Assembly: GCA_038049695.1 (NCBI GenBank)
Contig: CP142457.1
Span: 21,962,501-22,026,500, forward strand
DNA length: 64,000 nt
DNA from: Cinnamomum chago
Taxonomy: Eukaryota; Streptophyta; Magnoliopsida; Laurales; Lauraceae
Reading direction: 5' to 3'
The position numbers were made by a program, and so were the translations under genes. The notes beneath the pieces are model-generated. The model was not told the origin of the DNA. It did not search any database and saw only the letters and a list, made by a program, of their open reading frames with translations. Shown here piece by piece: positions 11,601 through 23,784 of the stretch (within the stretch, counting starts at the first letter, position 1; each line of letters opens with the position of its first letter).

Positions 11601-14600
11601 CGCATGAAGTTCCGGTTTTCGCCCTAGCAAACACTGAACTCCCCGAAAGTGATTTCCACACCCAAGATTCACCCAAAACCCGTAGTAAACCGAAGAGTAG
11701 CTCGGAATATCCTAAAAATCGTATCTCATCCCAAAATCCCTTCATATGGATTTAGAGGCGTACGATAAGAAAAGGACACCCGAAACCCTTTTTAGTTTAA
11801 AACTTGATCCCGGATATTTCTAGATGTTGCCTTTGTACACAGAGTCGCAAGAAACACAGTGTGGAGTGAATAATTTCCTAGAGCCGCAAAGATTCTGCTT
11901 TAGTACAAAAGTATCGTACGTCCCGCGCGAAGTTCGGGTTTTCTCCTTTACAACCAGAGAACTCCCCGAAAGTGTTTACCATACCCAAGGTTCGCCCGAA
12001 ACCCGTTTTAAACCGAAAAGTATCTCGAAATATCCTAAAAGGTGCATCTCAACCCAGAATACATTCAAATGGATTTCTAGGCGTGAGACAAGAGAAGGAC
12101 ACCCGAAACCCCTTCTATAGTAAAACGTGATCCTGGAATTTTCTAGAGGGAGTCTTTAGACCAAGAGTCGCATTAAAACACAGTGTAGAGTCAGCTATAT
12201 TCTCGAGCCGCATAGATTGTGTTTTCGTACTAAAGGACCGTACGTCCCGCACGAAGTTCGGGTTTTCGCCTTTACAAGCACTGAACTCCCCGAATGTGTT
12301 TTCCTTACCCAAGATTCGCCCGAAACCCGTTTTAAACCGAAAAGTAGCTCGAAATATCTTAAAGAGCGCATCTCAACCCAGAATCCCTACAAATGGATTT
12401 GGAGCCGTAAGGAAAGACAGAGACACCCGAAACCCCATTTAGAGTAAAACGCAATCCCGGATTTTTCCAAAGGGAGTCTTTGGACCAAGAGTCGCATGAA
12501 ACACAGTGTTGACTCAACAACTTTCTAGAGTCGCACAGATTATGTTTTCGTTCAAAAGTACCGTACGACCCTCGCATGAAGTTCCGGTTTTCGCCCTAGC
12601 AAACACTGAACTCCTCGAAAGTGATTTCCACACCCAAGATTCACCCGAAACCCGTAGTAAACCGAAGAGTAGCTCGGAATATCCTAAAAATCGCATCTCA
12701 TCCCAAAATCCCAAAATATGGATTTAGAGACGTACGATAAGACAAGGACACCCGAAAACCTTTTTAGTTTAAAACTTGATCCCGGATATTTCTAGATGTT
12801 GCCTTTGTACACAGAGTCGCAAGAAACACAGTGTTGAGTTAACAATTTCCTAGAGCCGCAAAGATTCTGCTTTAGTACAAAAGTATCGTACGTCCCGCGC
12901 GAAGTTCGGGTTTTCTCCTTTACAACCAGAGAACTCCCCGAAAGTGTTTACCATACCCAAGGTTCGCCCGAAACCCGTTTTAAACCGAAAAGTAGCTCGA
13001 AATATCCTAAAAGGTACATCTCAACCCAGAATACCTTCAAATGGATTTCGAGGCGTGAGACAAGAGAAGGACACCCGAAACCCCTTCTATAGTAAGACGT
13101 GATCCTGGAATTTTCTAGAGGGAGTCTTTGGACCAAGAGTCGCATTAAAACGCAGTGTAGAGTCAGCCATATTCTCGAGCCGCATAGATTGTGTTTTCGT
13201 ACTAAAGGACCGTACGACCCGCACGAAGTACGGGTTTTCGCCTTTACAAACACTGAACTCCCCGAACGTGTTTTCCTTACCCAAAATTCACCCGAAACCC
13301 GTTTTAAACCGAAAAGTAGCTCGAAATATCTTAAAGAGCGCATCTCAACCCAGAATCCCTTCAAATGGATTTGGAGCCGTAAGGAAAGACAGAGACACCC
13401 GAAACCCCATTTAGAGTAAAACGCAATCCCGGATTTTTCCAAAGGGAGTCTTTGGACCAAGAGTCGCATGAAACATAGTGTTGACTCAACAACTTTCTAG
13501 AGCCGCACAGATTATGTTTTCGTTCAAAAGTACCGTACGACCCTCGCATGAAGTTCCGATTTTCGTCCTAGCAAACACTGAACTCCCCGAAAGTGATTTC
13601 CACACCCAAGATTCACCCGAAACCCGTAGTAAACCGAAGAGTAGCTCGGAATATCCTAAAAATCGCATCTCATCCCAAAATCCCAAAATATGGATTTAGA
13701 GACGTACGATAAGACAAGGACACCCGAAACCCTTTTTAGTTTAAAACTTGATCCCGGATATTTCTAGATGTTGCCTTTGTACACAAAGTCGCAAGAAACA
13801 CAGAGTGGAGTGAATAATTTCCTAGAGCCGCAAAGATTCTGCTTTAGTACAAAAGTATCGTACGTCCCGCGCGAAGTTCGGGTTTTCTCCTTTACAACCA
13901 CAGAACTCCCCGAAAGTGTTTACCATACCCAAGGTTCGCCCGAAACCCGTTTTAAATCGAAAAGTATCTCGAAATATCCTAAATGGTGCATCTCAACCCA
14001 GAATACATTCAAATGGATTTCGAGGCGTGAGACAAGAGAAGGACACCCGAAACCCCTTCTATAGTAAAACGTGAATCTGGAATTTTCTAGAGGGAGTCTT
14101 TCGACCAAGAGTCGCATTAAAACACAGTGTAGAGTCAGCCATATTCTCGAGCCGCATAGATTGTGTTTTCGTACTAAAGGACCGTACGACCCGCAGGAAG
14201 TACGGGTTTTCGCCTTTACAAACACTGAACTCCCCGAATGTGTTTTCCTTACCCAAGATTCGCCCGAAACCCGTTTTAAACCGAAAAGTAGCTCGAAATA
14301 TCTTAAAGAGCGCATCTCAACCCAGAATCCCTACAAATGGATTTGGAGCCGTAAGGAAAGACAGAGACACCCGAAACCCCATTTAGAGTAAAACGCAATC
14401 CCGGATTTTTCCAAAGGGAGTCTTTGGACCAAGAGTCGCATGAAACACAGTGTTGACTCAACAACTTTCTAGAGCCGCACAGATTATTTTTTCGTTCAAA
14501 AGTACCGTACGACCCTCGCATGAAGTTCCGGTTTTCTCCCTAGCAAACACTGAACTCCTCGAAAGTGATTTCCACACCCAAGATTCACCCGAAACCCGCA

Positions 14601-15361
14601 GTAAACCGAAGAGTAGCTCGGAATATCCTAAAAATCCCATCTCATCCCAAAATCCCAAAATATGGATTTAGAGACGTACGATAAGACAAGGACACCCGAA
14701 AACCTTTTTAGTTTAAAACTTGATCCCGGATATTTCTAGATGTTGCCTTTGTACACAGAGTCGCAAGAAACACAGTGTGGAGTTAACAATTTCCTAGAGC
14801 CGCAAAGATTCTGCTTTAGTACAAAAGTATCGTACGTCCCGCGCGAAGTTCGGGTTTTCTCCTTTACAACCAGAGAACTCCCCGAAAGTGTTTACCATAC
14901 CCAAGGTTCGCCCGAAACCCGTTTTAAACCGAAAAGTATCTCGAAATATCCTAAAAGGTGCATCTCAACCCAGAATACCTTCAAATGGATTTCGAGGCGT
15001 GAGACAAGAGAAGGACACCCGAAACCCCTTCTATAGTAAAACGTGATCCTGGAATTTTCTAGAGGGAGTCTTTGGACCAAGAGTCGCATTAAAACACAGT
15101 GTAGAGTCAACCATATTCTCGAGCCGCATAGGTTGTGTTTTCGTACTAAAGGACCGTACGACCCGCACGAAGTTCGGGTTTTCGCCTTTACAAACACTGA
15201 ACTCCCCGAATGTGTTTTCCTTACCCAAGATTCGCCCGAAACCCGTTTTAAACCGAAAAGTAGCTCGAAATATCTTAAAGAGCGCATCTCAACCAAGAAT
15301 CCCTTCAAATGGATTTGGAGCCGTAAGGAAAGACAGAGACACCCGAAACCCAATTTAGAGT
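5642..15361 (+). repeat. Ten regular A-B-C trimer HOR units
   Basis: Units start at 5642, 6614, 7586, 8558, 9530, 10502, 11474, 12446, 13418 and 14390, all exactly 972 bp. Alpha-like and beta-like C subtypes often alternate, for example alpha at 9206 and beta at 10178, so a 1944-bp hexamer is visible under the trimer. The TTAATATGG variant of A occurs at 7586, 8558 and 10502 and is then absent until 62.3 kb. Confidence 0.92.
10369..13303 (+). repeat. Segmental duplication copy 2 (offset 10368 bp)
   Basis: This matches 1-2935 in every stretch I compared, including rare variants such as ACACTGTACTCC near 10660 and CGTCGAGCGCGAAG near 10938. The copy ends inside the C monomer near 13303. Beyond that the two sides carry different A variants (TTAATATGG at 3050, AAAATATGG at 13418). 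Confidence 0.88.
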
Positions 15362-16981
15362 AAAACGCAATCCCGGATTTTTCCAAAGGGAGTCTTTGGA
15401 CCAAGAGTCGCATGAAACACAGTGTTGACTCAACAACTTTCTAGAGCCGCACAGATTATGTTTTCGTTCAAAAGTATCGTACGACCCTCGCATGAAGTTC
15501 CGATTTTCGCCCTAGCAAACACTGAACTCCCCGAAAGTGATTTCCACACCCAAGATTCACTCAAAACCCGTAGTAAACCGAAGAGTAGCTCGGAATATCT
15601 AAAAAATCGCATCTCATCCCAAAATCCCTACATATGGATTTAGAGGCGTACGATAAGAAAAGGACACCCGAAACCCTTTTTAGTTTAAAACTTGATCCCG
15701 GATATTTCTAGATGTTGCCTTTGTACACAGAGTCGCAAGAAACACAGTGTGGAGTGAATAATTTCCTAGAGCCGCAAAGATTCTGCTTTAGTACAAAAGT
15801 ATCGTACGTCCCGCGCGAAGTTCGGGTTTTCTACTTTACAACCAGAGAACTCCCCGAAAGTGTTTACCATACCCAAGGTTCGCCCGAAACCCGTTTTAAA
15901 CCGAAAAGTATCTCGAAATATCTTAAAGAGCGCATCTCAACCAAGAATCCCTTCAAATGGATTTGGAGCCGTAAGGAAAGACAGAGACACCCGAAACCCA
16001 ATTTAGAGTAAAACGCAATCCCGGATTTTTCCAAAGGGAGTCTTTGGACCAAGAGTCGCATGAAACACAGTGTTGACTCAACAACTTTCTAGAGTCGCAC
16101 AGATTATGTTTTCGTTCAAAAGTACCGTACGACCCTCGCATGAAGTTCCGGTTTTCGCCCTCGCAAACACTGAACTCCTCGAAAGTGATTTCCACACCCA
16201 AGATTCACCCGAAACCCGTAGTAAACCGAAGAGTAGCTCGGAATATCCTAAAAATCGCATCTCATCCCAAAATCCCAAAATATGGATTTAGAGACGTACG
16301 ATAAGACAAGGACACCCGAAAACCTTTTTAGTTTAAAACTTGATCCCGGATATTTCTAGATGTTGCCTTTGTACACAGAGTCGCAAGAAACACAGTGCTG
16401 AGTTAACAATTTCCTAGAGCCGCAAAGATTCTGCTTTAGTACAAAAGTATCGTACGTCCCGCGCGAAGTTCGGGTTTTCTCCTTTACAACCAGAGAACTC
16501 CCCGAAAGTGTTTACCATACCCAAGGTTCGCCCGAAACCCGTTTTAAACCGAAAAGTAGCTCGAAATATCCTAAAAGGTGCATCTCAACCCAGAATACCT
16601 TCAAATGGATTTCGAGGCGTGAGACAAGAGAAGGACACCCGAAACCCCTTCTATAGTAAAACGTGATCCTGGAATTTTCTAGAGGGAGTCTTTGGACCAA
16701 GAGTCGCATTAAAACACAGTGTAGAGTCAGCCATATTCTCGAGCCGCATAGATTGTGATTTCGTACTAAAGGACCGTACGACCCGCACGAAGTACGGGTT
16801 TTCGCCTTTACAAACACTGAACTCCCCGAACGTGTTTTCCTTACCCAAGATTCGCCCGAAACCCGTTTTAAACCGAAAAGTAGCTCGAAATATCTTAAAG
16901 AGCGCATCTCAACCAAGAATCCCTTCAAATGGATTTGGAGCCGTAAGGAAAGACAGAGACACCCGAAACCCAATTTAGAGT
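15362..16981 (+). repeat. 1620-bp pentamer HOR, copy 1
   Basis: Order: A, B/C fusion, A, B, C (A starts at 15362 and 16010). The first A has the rare CCCTACATATGG and GAATATCTAAAAAATCGC variants, and the second has CCCAAAATATGG. It differs from the next copy at only a few positions seen by eye, for example about 15478, 15503, 16397 and 16831. Confidence 0.9.
15687..16009 (+). repeat. B/C fusion monomer
   Basis: It begins as B and keeps the B-specific GTATCTCGAAATATC, then switches to C at TTAAAGAGCGCATC. The switch is therefore at about 15911-15923, downstream of where the 5.3-kb fusion can first be called C-like. This may be an independent event or a B variant, since some B copies also have GTAGCTCG. 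Confidence 0.88.
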
Positions 16982-17306
16982 AAAACGCAATCCCGGATTT
17001 TTCCAAAGGGAGTCTTTGGACCAAGAGTCGCATGAAACACAGTGTTGACTCAACAACTTTCTAGAGCCGCACAGATTATGTTTTCGTTCAAAAGTACCGT
17101 ACGACCCTTGCATGAAGTTCCGGTTTTCGCCCTAGCAAACACTGAACTCCCCGAAAGTGATTTCCACACCCAAGATTCACTCAAAACCCGTAGTAAACCG
17201 AAGAGTAGCTCGGAATATCTAAAAAATCGCATCTCATCCCAAAATCCCTACATATGGATTTAGAGGCGTACGATAAGAAAAGGACACCCGAAACCCTTTT
17301 TAGTTT

Positions 17307-17629
17307 AAAACTTGATCCCGGATATTTCTAGATGTTGCCTTTGTACACAGAGTCGCAAGAAACACAGTGTGGAGTGAATAATTTCCTAGAGCCGCAAAGA
17401 TTCTGCTTTAGTACAAAAGTATCGTACGTCCCGCGCGAAGTTCGGGTTTTCTACTTTACAACCAGAGAACTCCCCGAAAGTGTTTACCATACCCAAGGTT
17501 CGCCCGAAACCCGTTTTAAACCGAAAAGTATCTCGAAATATCTTAAAGAGCGCATCTCAACCAAGAATCCCTTCAAATGGATTTGGAGCCGTAAGGAAAG
17601 ACAGAGACACCCGAAACCCAATTTAGAGT
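17307..17629 (+). repeat. B/C fusion monomer
   Basis: This has the same fusion structure and switch point as 15687-16009, including the shared B variant TTTCTACTTTACAACC near 17449. It was copied with the pentamer rather than formed anew. Confidence 0.88.
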
Positions 17630-18925
17630 AAAACGCAATCCCGGATTTTTCCAAAGGGAGTCTTTGGACCAAGAGTCGCATGAAACACAGTGTTGACTCA
17701 ACAACTTTCTAGAGTCGCACAGATTATGTTTTCGTTCAAAAGTACCGTACGACCCTCGCATGAAGTTCCGGTTTTCGCCCTCGCAAACACTGAACTCCTC
17801 GAAAGTGATTTCCACACCCAAGATTCACCCGAAACCCGTAGTAAACCGAAGAGTAGCTCGGAATATCCTAAAAATCGCATCTCATCCCAAAATCCCAAAA
17901 TATGGATTTAGAGACGTACGATAAGACAAGGACACCCGAAAACCTTTTTAGTTTAAAACTTGATCCCGGATATTTCTAGATGTTGCCTTTGTACACAGAG
18001 TCGCAAGAAACACAGTGTTGAGTTAACAATTTCCTAGAGCCGCAAAGATTCTGCTTTAGTACAAAAGTATCGTACGTCCCGCGCGAAGTTCGGGTTTTCT
18101 CCTTTACAACCAGAGAACTCCCCGAAAGTGTTTACCATACCCAAGGTTCGCCCGAAACCCGTTTTAAACCGAAAAGTAGCTCGAAATATCCTAAAAGGTG
18201 CATCTCAACCCAGAATACCTTCAAATGGATTTCGAGGCGTGAGACAAGAGAAGGACACCCGAAACCCCTTCTATAGTAAAACGTGATCCTGGAATTTTCT
18301 AGAGGGAGTCTTTGGACCAAGAGTCGCATTAAAACACAGTGTAGAGTCAGCCATATTCTCGAGCCGCATAGATTGTGATTTCGTACTAAAGGACCGTACG
18401 ACCCGCACGAAGTACGGGTTTTCGCCTTTACAAACACTGAACTCCCCGAATGTGTTTTCCTTACCCAAGATTCGCCCGAAACCCGTTTTAAACCGAAAAG
18501 TAGCTCGAAATATCTTAAAGAGCGCATCTCAACCCAGAATACCTTCAAATGGATTTCGAGGCGTGAGACAAGAGAAAGACACCCGAAACCCCTTCTATAG
18601 TAAAACGTGATCCTGGAATTTTCTAGAGGGACTCTTTAGACCAAGAGTCGCATTAAAACACAGTGTAGAGTCAGACATATTCTCGAGCCGCATAGATTGT
18701 GTTTTCGTACTAAAGGACCGTACGTCCCGCACGAAGTTCGGGTTTTCGCCTTTACAAACACTGAACTCCCCGAATGTGTTTTCCTTACCCAAGATTCGCC
18801 CGAAACCCGTTTTAAACCGAAAAGTAGCTCGAAGTATCTTAAAAAGCGCATCTCAACCCAGAATCCCTTCAAATGGATTTGGAGCCGTAAGGAAAGACAG
18901 AGACACCCGAAACCCCATTTAGAGT
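17630..18925 (+). repeat. First 1296-bp tetramer HOR
   Basis: Order: A, B, C/B fusion, C. This is the first of nine such tetramers. The following trimer (A at 18926) still has the full CGTACGACCCTCGC, whereas the A after every later tetramer has lost one C. This tetramer thus looks ancestral to those in the super-HOR. Confidence 0.88.
18278..18601 (+). repeat. C/B fusion monomer (subtype 1)
   Basis: It starts as C (GATCCTGGAATTTTC, TCTCGAGCCGCATAG) and remains C through CTTAAAGAGCGCATC. After CAACCCAGAAT it becomes B (ACCTTCAAATGGATTTCGAGG, GTGAGACAAGAGAAAGAC). A second, complete C follows directly. This is the gain product reciprocal to the B/C fusions. Subtype 1 is marked by GAGAAAGACACCC and by GGGACTCTTTAG in the next C. 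Confidence 0.9.
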
Positions 18926-21900
18926 AAAACGCAATCCCGGATTTTTCCAAAGGGAGTCTTTGGACCAAGAGTCGCATGAAACACAGTGTTGACTCAACAA
19001 CTTTCTAGAGCCGCACAGATTATGTTTTCGTTCAAAAGTACCGTACGACCCTCGCATGAAGTTTCGGTTTTCGCCCTAGCGAACACTGAACTCCCCGAAA
19101 GTGATTTCCACACCCAAGATTCACCCGAAACCCGTAGTAAACCGAAGAGTAGCTCGGAATATCCTAAAAATCGCATCTCATCCCAAAATCCCAAAATATG
19201 GATTTAGAGACGTACGATAAGACAAGGACACCCGAAACCCTTTTTAGTTTAAAACTTGATCCCGGATATTTCTAGATGTTGCCTTTGTACACAGAGTCGC
19301 AAGAAACACAGAGTGGAGTGAATAATTTCCTAGAGCCGCAAAGATTCTGCTTTAGTACAAAAGTATCGTACGTCCCGCGCGAAGTTCGGGTTTTCTCCTT
19401 TACAACCACAGAACTCCCCGAAAGTGTTTACCATACCCAAGGTTCGCCCGAAACCCGTTTTAAATCGAAAAGTATCTCGAAATATCCTAAATGGTGCATC
19501 TCAACCCAGAATACCTTCAAATGGATTTCGAGGCGTGAGACAATAGAAGGACACCCGAAACCCCTTCTATAGTAAAACATGATCCTGGAATTTTCTTGAG
19601 GGAGTCTTTCGACCAAGAGTCGCATTAAAACACAGTGTAGAGTCAGCCATATTCTCGAGCCGCATAGATTGTGTTTTCGTACTAAAGGACCGTACGACCC
19701 GCACGAAGTACGGGTTTTCGCCTTTACAAACACTGAACTCCCCGAATGTGTTTTCCTTACCCAAGATTCGCCCGAAACCCGTTTTAAACCGAAAAGTAGC
19801 TCGAAGTATCTTAAAAAGCGCATCTCAACCCAGAATCCCTTCAAATGGATTTGGAGCCGTAAGGAAAGACAGAGACACCCGAAACCCCATTTAGAGTAAA
19901 ACGCAATCCCGGATTTTTCCAAAGGGAGTCTTTGGACCAAGAGTCGCATGAAACACAGTGTTGACTCAACAACTTTCTAGAGCCGCACAGATTATGTTTT
20001 CGTTCAAAAGTACCGTACGACCCTCGCATGAAGTTTCGGTTTTCGCCCTAGCGAACACTGAACTCCCCGAAAGTGATTTCCACACCCAAGATTCACCCGA
20101 AACCCGTAGTAAACCGAAGAGTAGCTCGGAATATCCTAAAAATCGCATCTCATCCCAAAATCCCAAAATATGGATTTAGAGACGTACGATAAGACAAGGA
20201 CACCCGAAACCCTTTTTAGTTTAAAACTTGATCCCGGATATTTCTAGATGTTGCCTTTGTACACAGAGTCGCAAGAAACACAGAGTGGAGTGAATAATTT
20301 CCTAGAGCCGCAAAGATTCTGCTTTAGTACAAAAGTATCGTACGTCCCGCGCGAAGTTCGGGTTTTCTCCTTTACAACCACAGAACTCCCCGAAAGTGTT
20401 TACCATACCCAAGGTTCGCCCGAAACCCGTTTTAAATCGAAAAGTATCTCGAAATATCCTAAATGGTGCATCTCAACCCAGAATACCTTCAAATGGATTT
20501 CGAGGCGTGAGACAATAGAAGGACACCCGAAACCCCTTCTATAGTAAAACATGATCCTGGAATTTTCTTGAGGGAGTCTTTCGACCAAGAGTCGCATTAA
20601 AACACAGTGTAGAGTCAGCCATATTCTCGAGCCGCATAGATTGTGTTTTCGTACTAAAGGACCGTACGACCCGCACGAAGTACGGGTTTTCGCCTTTACA
20701 AACACTGAACTCCCCGAATGTGTTTTCCTTACCCAAGATTCGCCCGAAACCCGTTTTAAACCGAAAAGTAGCTCGAAATATCTTAAAGAGCGCATCTCAA
20801 CCCAGAATCCCTACAAATGGATTTGGAGCCGTAAGGAAAGACAGAGACACCCGAAACCCCATTTAGAGTAAAACGCAATCCCGGATTTTTCCAAAGGGAG
20901 TCTTTGGACCAAGAGTCGCATGAAACACAGTGTTGACTCAACAACTTTCTAGAGCCGCACAGATTATGTTTTCGTTCAAAAGTACCGTACGACCCTCGCA
21001 TGAAGTTTCGGTTTTCGCCCTAGCGAACACTGAACTCCCCGAAAGTGATTTCCACACCCAAGATTCACCCGAAACCCGTAGTAAACCGAAGAGTAGCTCG
21101 GAATATCCTAAAAATCGCATCTCATCCCAAAATCCCAAAATATGGATTTAGAGACGTACGATAAGACAAGGACACCCGAAAACCTTTTTAGTTTAAAACT
21201 TGATCCCGGATATTTCTAGATGTTGCCTTTGTACACAGAGTCGCAAGAAACACAGTGTGGAGTTAACAATTTCCTAGAGCCGCAAAGATTCTGCTTTAGT
21301 ACAAAAGTATCGTACGTCCCGCGCGAAGTTCGGGTTTTCTCCTTTACAACCAGAGAACTCCCCGAAAGTGTTTACCATACCCAAGGTTCGCCCGAAACCC
21401 GTTTTAAACCGAAAAGTATCTCGAAATATCCTAAAAGGTGCATCTCAACCCAGAATACCTTCAAATGGATTTCGAGGCGTGAGACAAGAGAAGGACACCC
21501 GAAACCCCTTCTATAGTAAAACGTGATCCTGGAATTTTCTAGAGGGAGTCTTTGGACCAAGAGTCGCATTAAAACACAGTGTAGAGTCAACCATATTCTC
21601 GAGCCACATAGATTGGGTTTTCGTACTAAAGGACCGTACGACCCGCACGAAGTACGGGTTTTCGCCTTTACAAACACTGAACTCCCCGAATGTGTTTTCC
21701 TTACCCAAGATTCGCCCGAAACCCGTTTTAAACCGAAAGTAGCTCGAAATATCTTAAAGAGCGCATCTCAACCCAGAATCCCTACAAATGGATTTGGAGC
21801 CGTAAGGAAAGACAGAGACACCCGAAACCCCATTTAGAGTAAAACGCAATCCCGGATTTTTCCAAAGGGAGTCTTTGGACCAAGAGTCGCATGAAACACA

Positions 21901-23784
21901 GTGTTGACTCAACAACTTTCTAGAGCCGCACAGATTATGTTTTCGTTCAAAAGTACCGTACGACCCTCGCATGAAGTTCCGGTTTTCGCCCTAGCAAACA
22001 CTGAACTCCTCGAAAGTGATTTCCACACCCAAGATTCACCCGAAACCCGTAGTAAACCGAAGAGTAGCTCGGAATATCCTAAAAATCGCATCTCATCCCA
22101 AAATCCCAAAATATGGATTTAGAGACGTACGATAAGACAAGGACACCCGAAAACCTTTTTAGTTTAAAACTTGATCCCGGATATTTCTAGATGTTGCCTT
22201 TGTACACAGAGTCGCAAGAAACACGGTGTGGAGTTAACAATTTCCTAGAGCCGCAAAGATTCTGCTTTAGTACAAAAGTATCGTATGTCCCGCGCGAAGT
22301 TCGGGTTTTCTCCTTTACAACCAGAGAACTCCCCGAAAGTGTTTACCATACCCAAGGTTCGCCCGAAACCCGTTTTAAACCGAAAAGTATCTCGAAATAT
22401 CCTAAAAGGTGCATCTCAACCCAGAATACCTTCAAATGGATTTCGAGGCGTGAGACAAGAGAAGGACACCCGAAACCCCTTCTATAGTAAAACGTGATCC
22501 TGGAATTTTCTAGAGGGAGTCTTTGGACCAAGAGTCGCATTAAAACACAGTGTAGAGTCAACCATATTCTCGAGCCGCATAGATTGTGTTTTCGTACTAA
22601 AGGACCGTACGACCCGCACGAAGTTCGGGTTTTCGCCTTTACAAACACTGAACTCCCCGAATGTGTTTTCCTTACCCAAGATTCGCCCGAAACCCGTTTT
22701 AAACCGAAAAGTAGCTCGAAATATCTTAAAGAGCGCATCTCAACCAAGAATCCCTTCAAATGGATTTGGAGCCGTAAGGAAAGACAGAGACACCCGAAAC
22801 CCAATTTAGAGTAAAACGCAATCCCGGATTTTTCCAAAGGGAGTCTTTGGACCAAGAGTCGCATGAAACACAGTGTTGACTCAACAACTTTCTAGAGCCG
22901 CATAGATTATGTATTCGTTCAAAAGTACCGTACGACCCTCGCATGAAGTTCCGGTTTTCGCCCTAGCAAACACTGAACTCCACGAAAGTGATTTCCACAC
23001 CCAAGATTCACCCAAAACCCGTAGTAAACCGAAGAGTAGCTCGGAATATCCTAAAAATCGCATCTCATCCCAAAATCCCTTCATATGGATTTAGAGGCGT
23101 ACGATAAGAAAAGGACACCCGAAACCCTTTTTAGTTTAAAACTTGATCCCGGATATTTCTAGATGTTGCCTTTGTACACAGAGTCGCAAGAAACACAGTG
23201 TGGAGTGAATAATTTCCTAGAGCCGCAAAGATTCTGCTTTAGTACAAAAGTATCGTACGTCCCGCGCGAAGTTCGGGTTTTCTCCTTTACAACCAGAGAA
23301 CTCCCCGAAAGTGTTTACCATACCCAAGGTTAGCCCGAAACCCGTTTTAAACCGAAAAGTATCTCGAAATATCCTAAAAGGTGCATCTCAACCCAGAATA
23401 CATTCAAATGGATTTCGAGGCGTGAGACAAGAGAAGGACACCCGAAACCCCTTCTATAGTAAAACGTGATCCTGGAATTTTCTAGAGGGAGTCTTTAGAC
23501 TAAGAGTCGCATTAAAACACAGTGTAGAGTCAGCCATATTCTCGAGCCGCATAGATTGTGTTTTCGTACTAAAGGACCGTACGTCCCGCACGAAGTTCGG
23601 GTTTTCGCCTTTACAAACACTGAACTCCCCGAATGTGTTTTCCTTACCCAAGATTCGCCCGAAACCCGTTTTAAACCGAAAAGTAGCTCGAAATATCTTA
23701 AAGAGCGCATCTCAACCCAGAATCCCTACAAATGGATTTGGAGCCGTAAGGAAAGACAGAGACACCCGAAACCCCATTTAGAGT
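18602..23784 (+). repeat. C monomer and five trimer HORs
   Basis: After the complete C at 18602-18925, trimers start at 18926, 19898, 20870, 21841 and 22813. About 18.77-19.80 kb and 19.74-20.77 kb look identical at offset 972, sharing GAAGTATCTTAAAAAGCGC, AAGTTTCGG, CCTAGCGAACACTG and GACAATAGAAGG. The C in the 20870 unit has lost one A in the AAAA of CCGAAAAGT (21736-21738), making that unit 971 bp. Confidence 0.9.
21841..23784 (+). repeat. 1944-bp hexamer HOR (alpha plus beta trimers), upstream copy
   Basis: Trimer alpha (A with AAAATATGG, B with CACGGTGTGGAGTT, C with TTTGGACC and AACCAAGAAT) is followed by trimer beta (A with TATGTATTCG, CTCCACGAAAG and TTCATATGG; B with GTGAATAAT and ATACATTC; C with TTTAGACT and CGTACGTCCC). 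The same hexamer builds the downstream half of most super-HOR units. Confidence 0.88.

Larger units (their letters stand above)
16982..18601 (+). repeat. 1620-bp pentamer HOR, copy 2
   Basis: This is a tandem copy of 15362-16981 at offset 1620, with A starts at 16982 and 17630. Similarity stops near 18530, because the last monomer here is a C/B fusion where copy 1 ends with a normal C. The second A plus B and fused C are also the start of the first tetramer. Confidence 0.88.

Noticed and set aside
21736-21738. One-base losses at 21736, 26065, 60903 and 63274 as gene frameshifts.
   Set aside because: There is no gene to shift. They are ordinary private indels that shorten single HOR units to 971 bp. 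Only the C loss after each tetramer is shared by many copies and informative.
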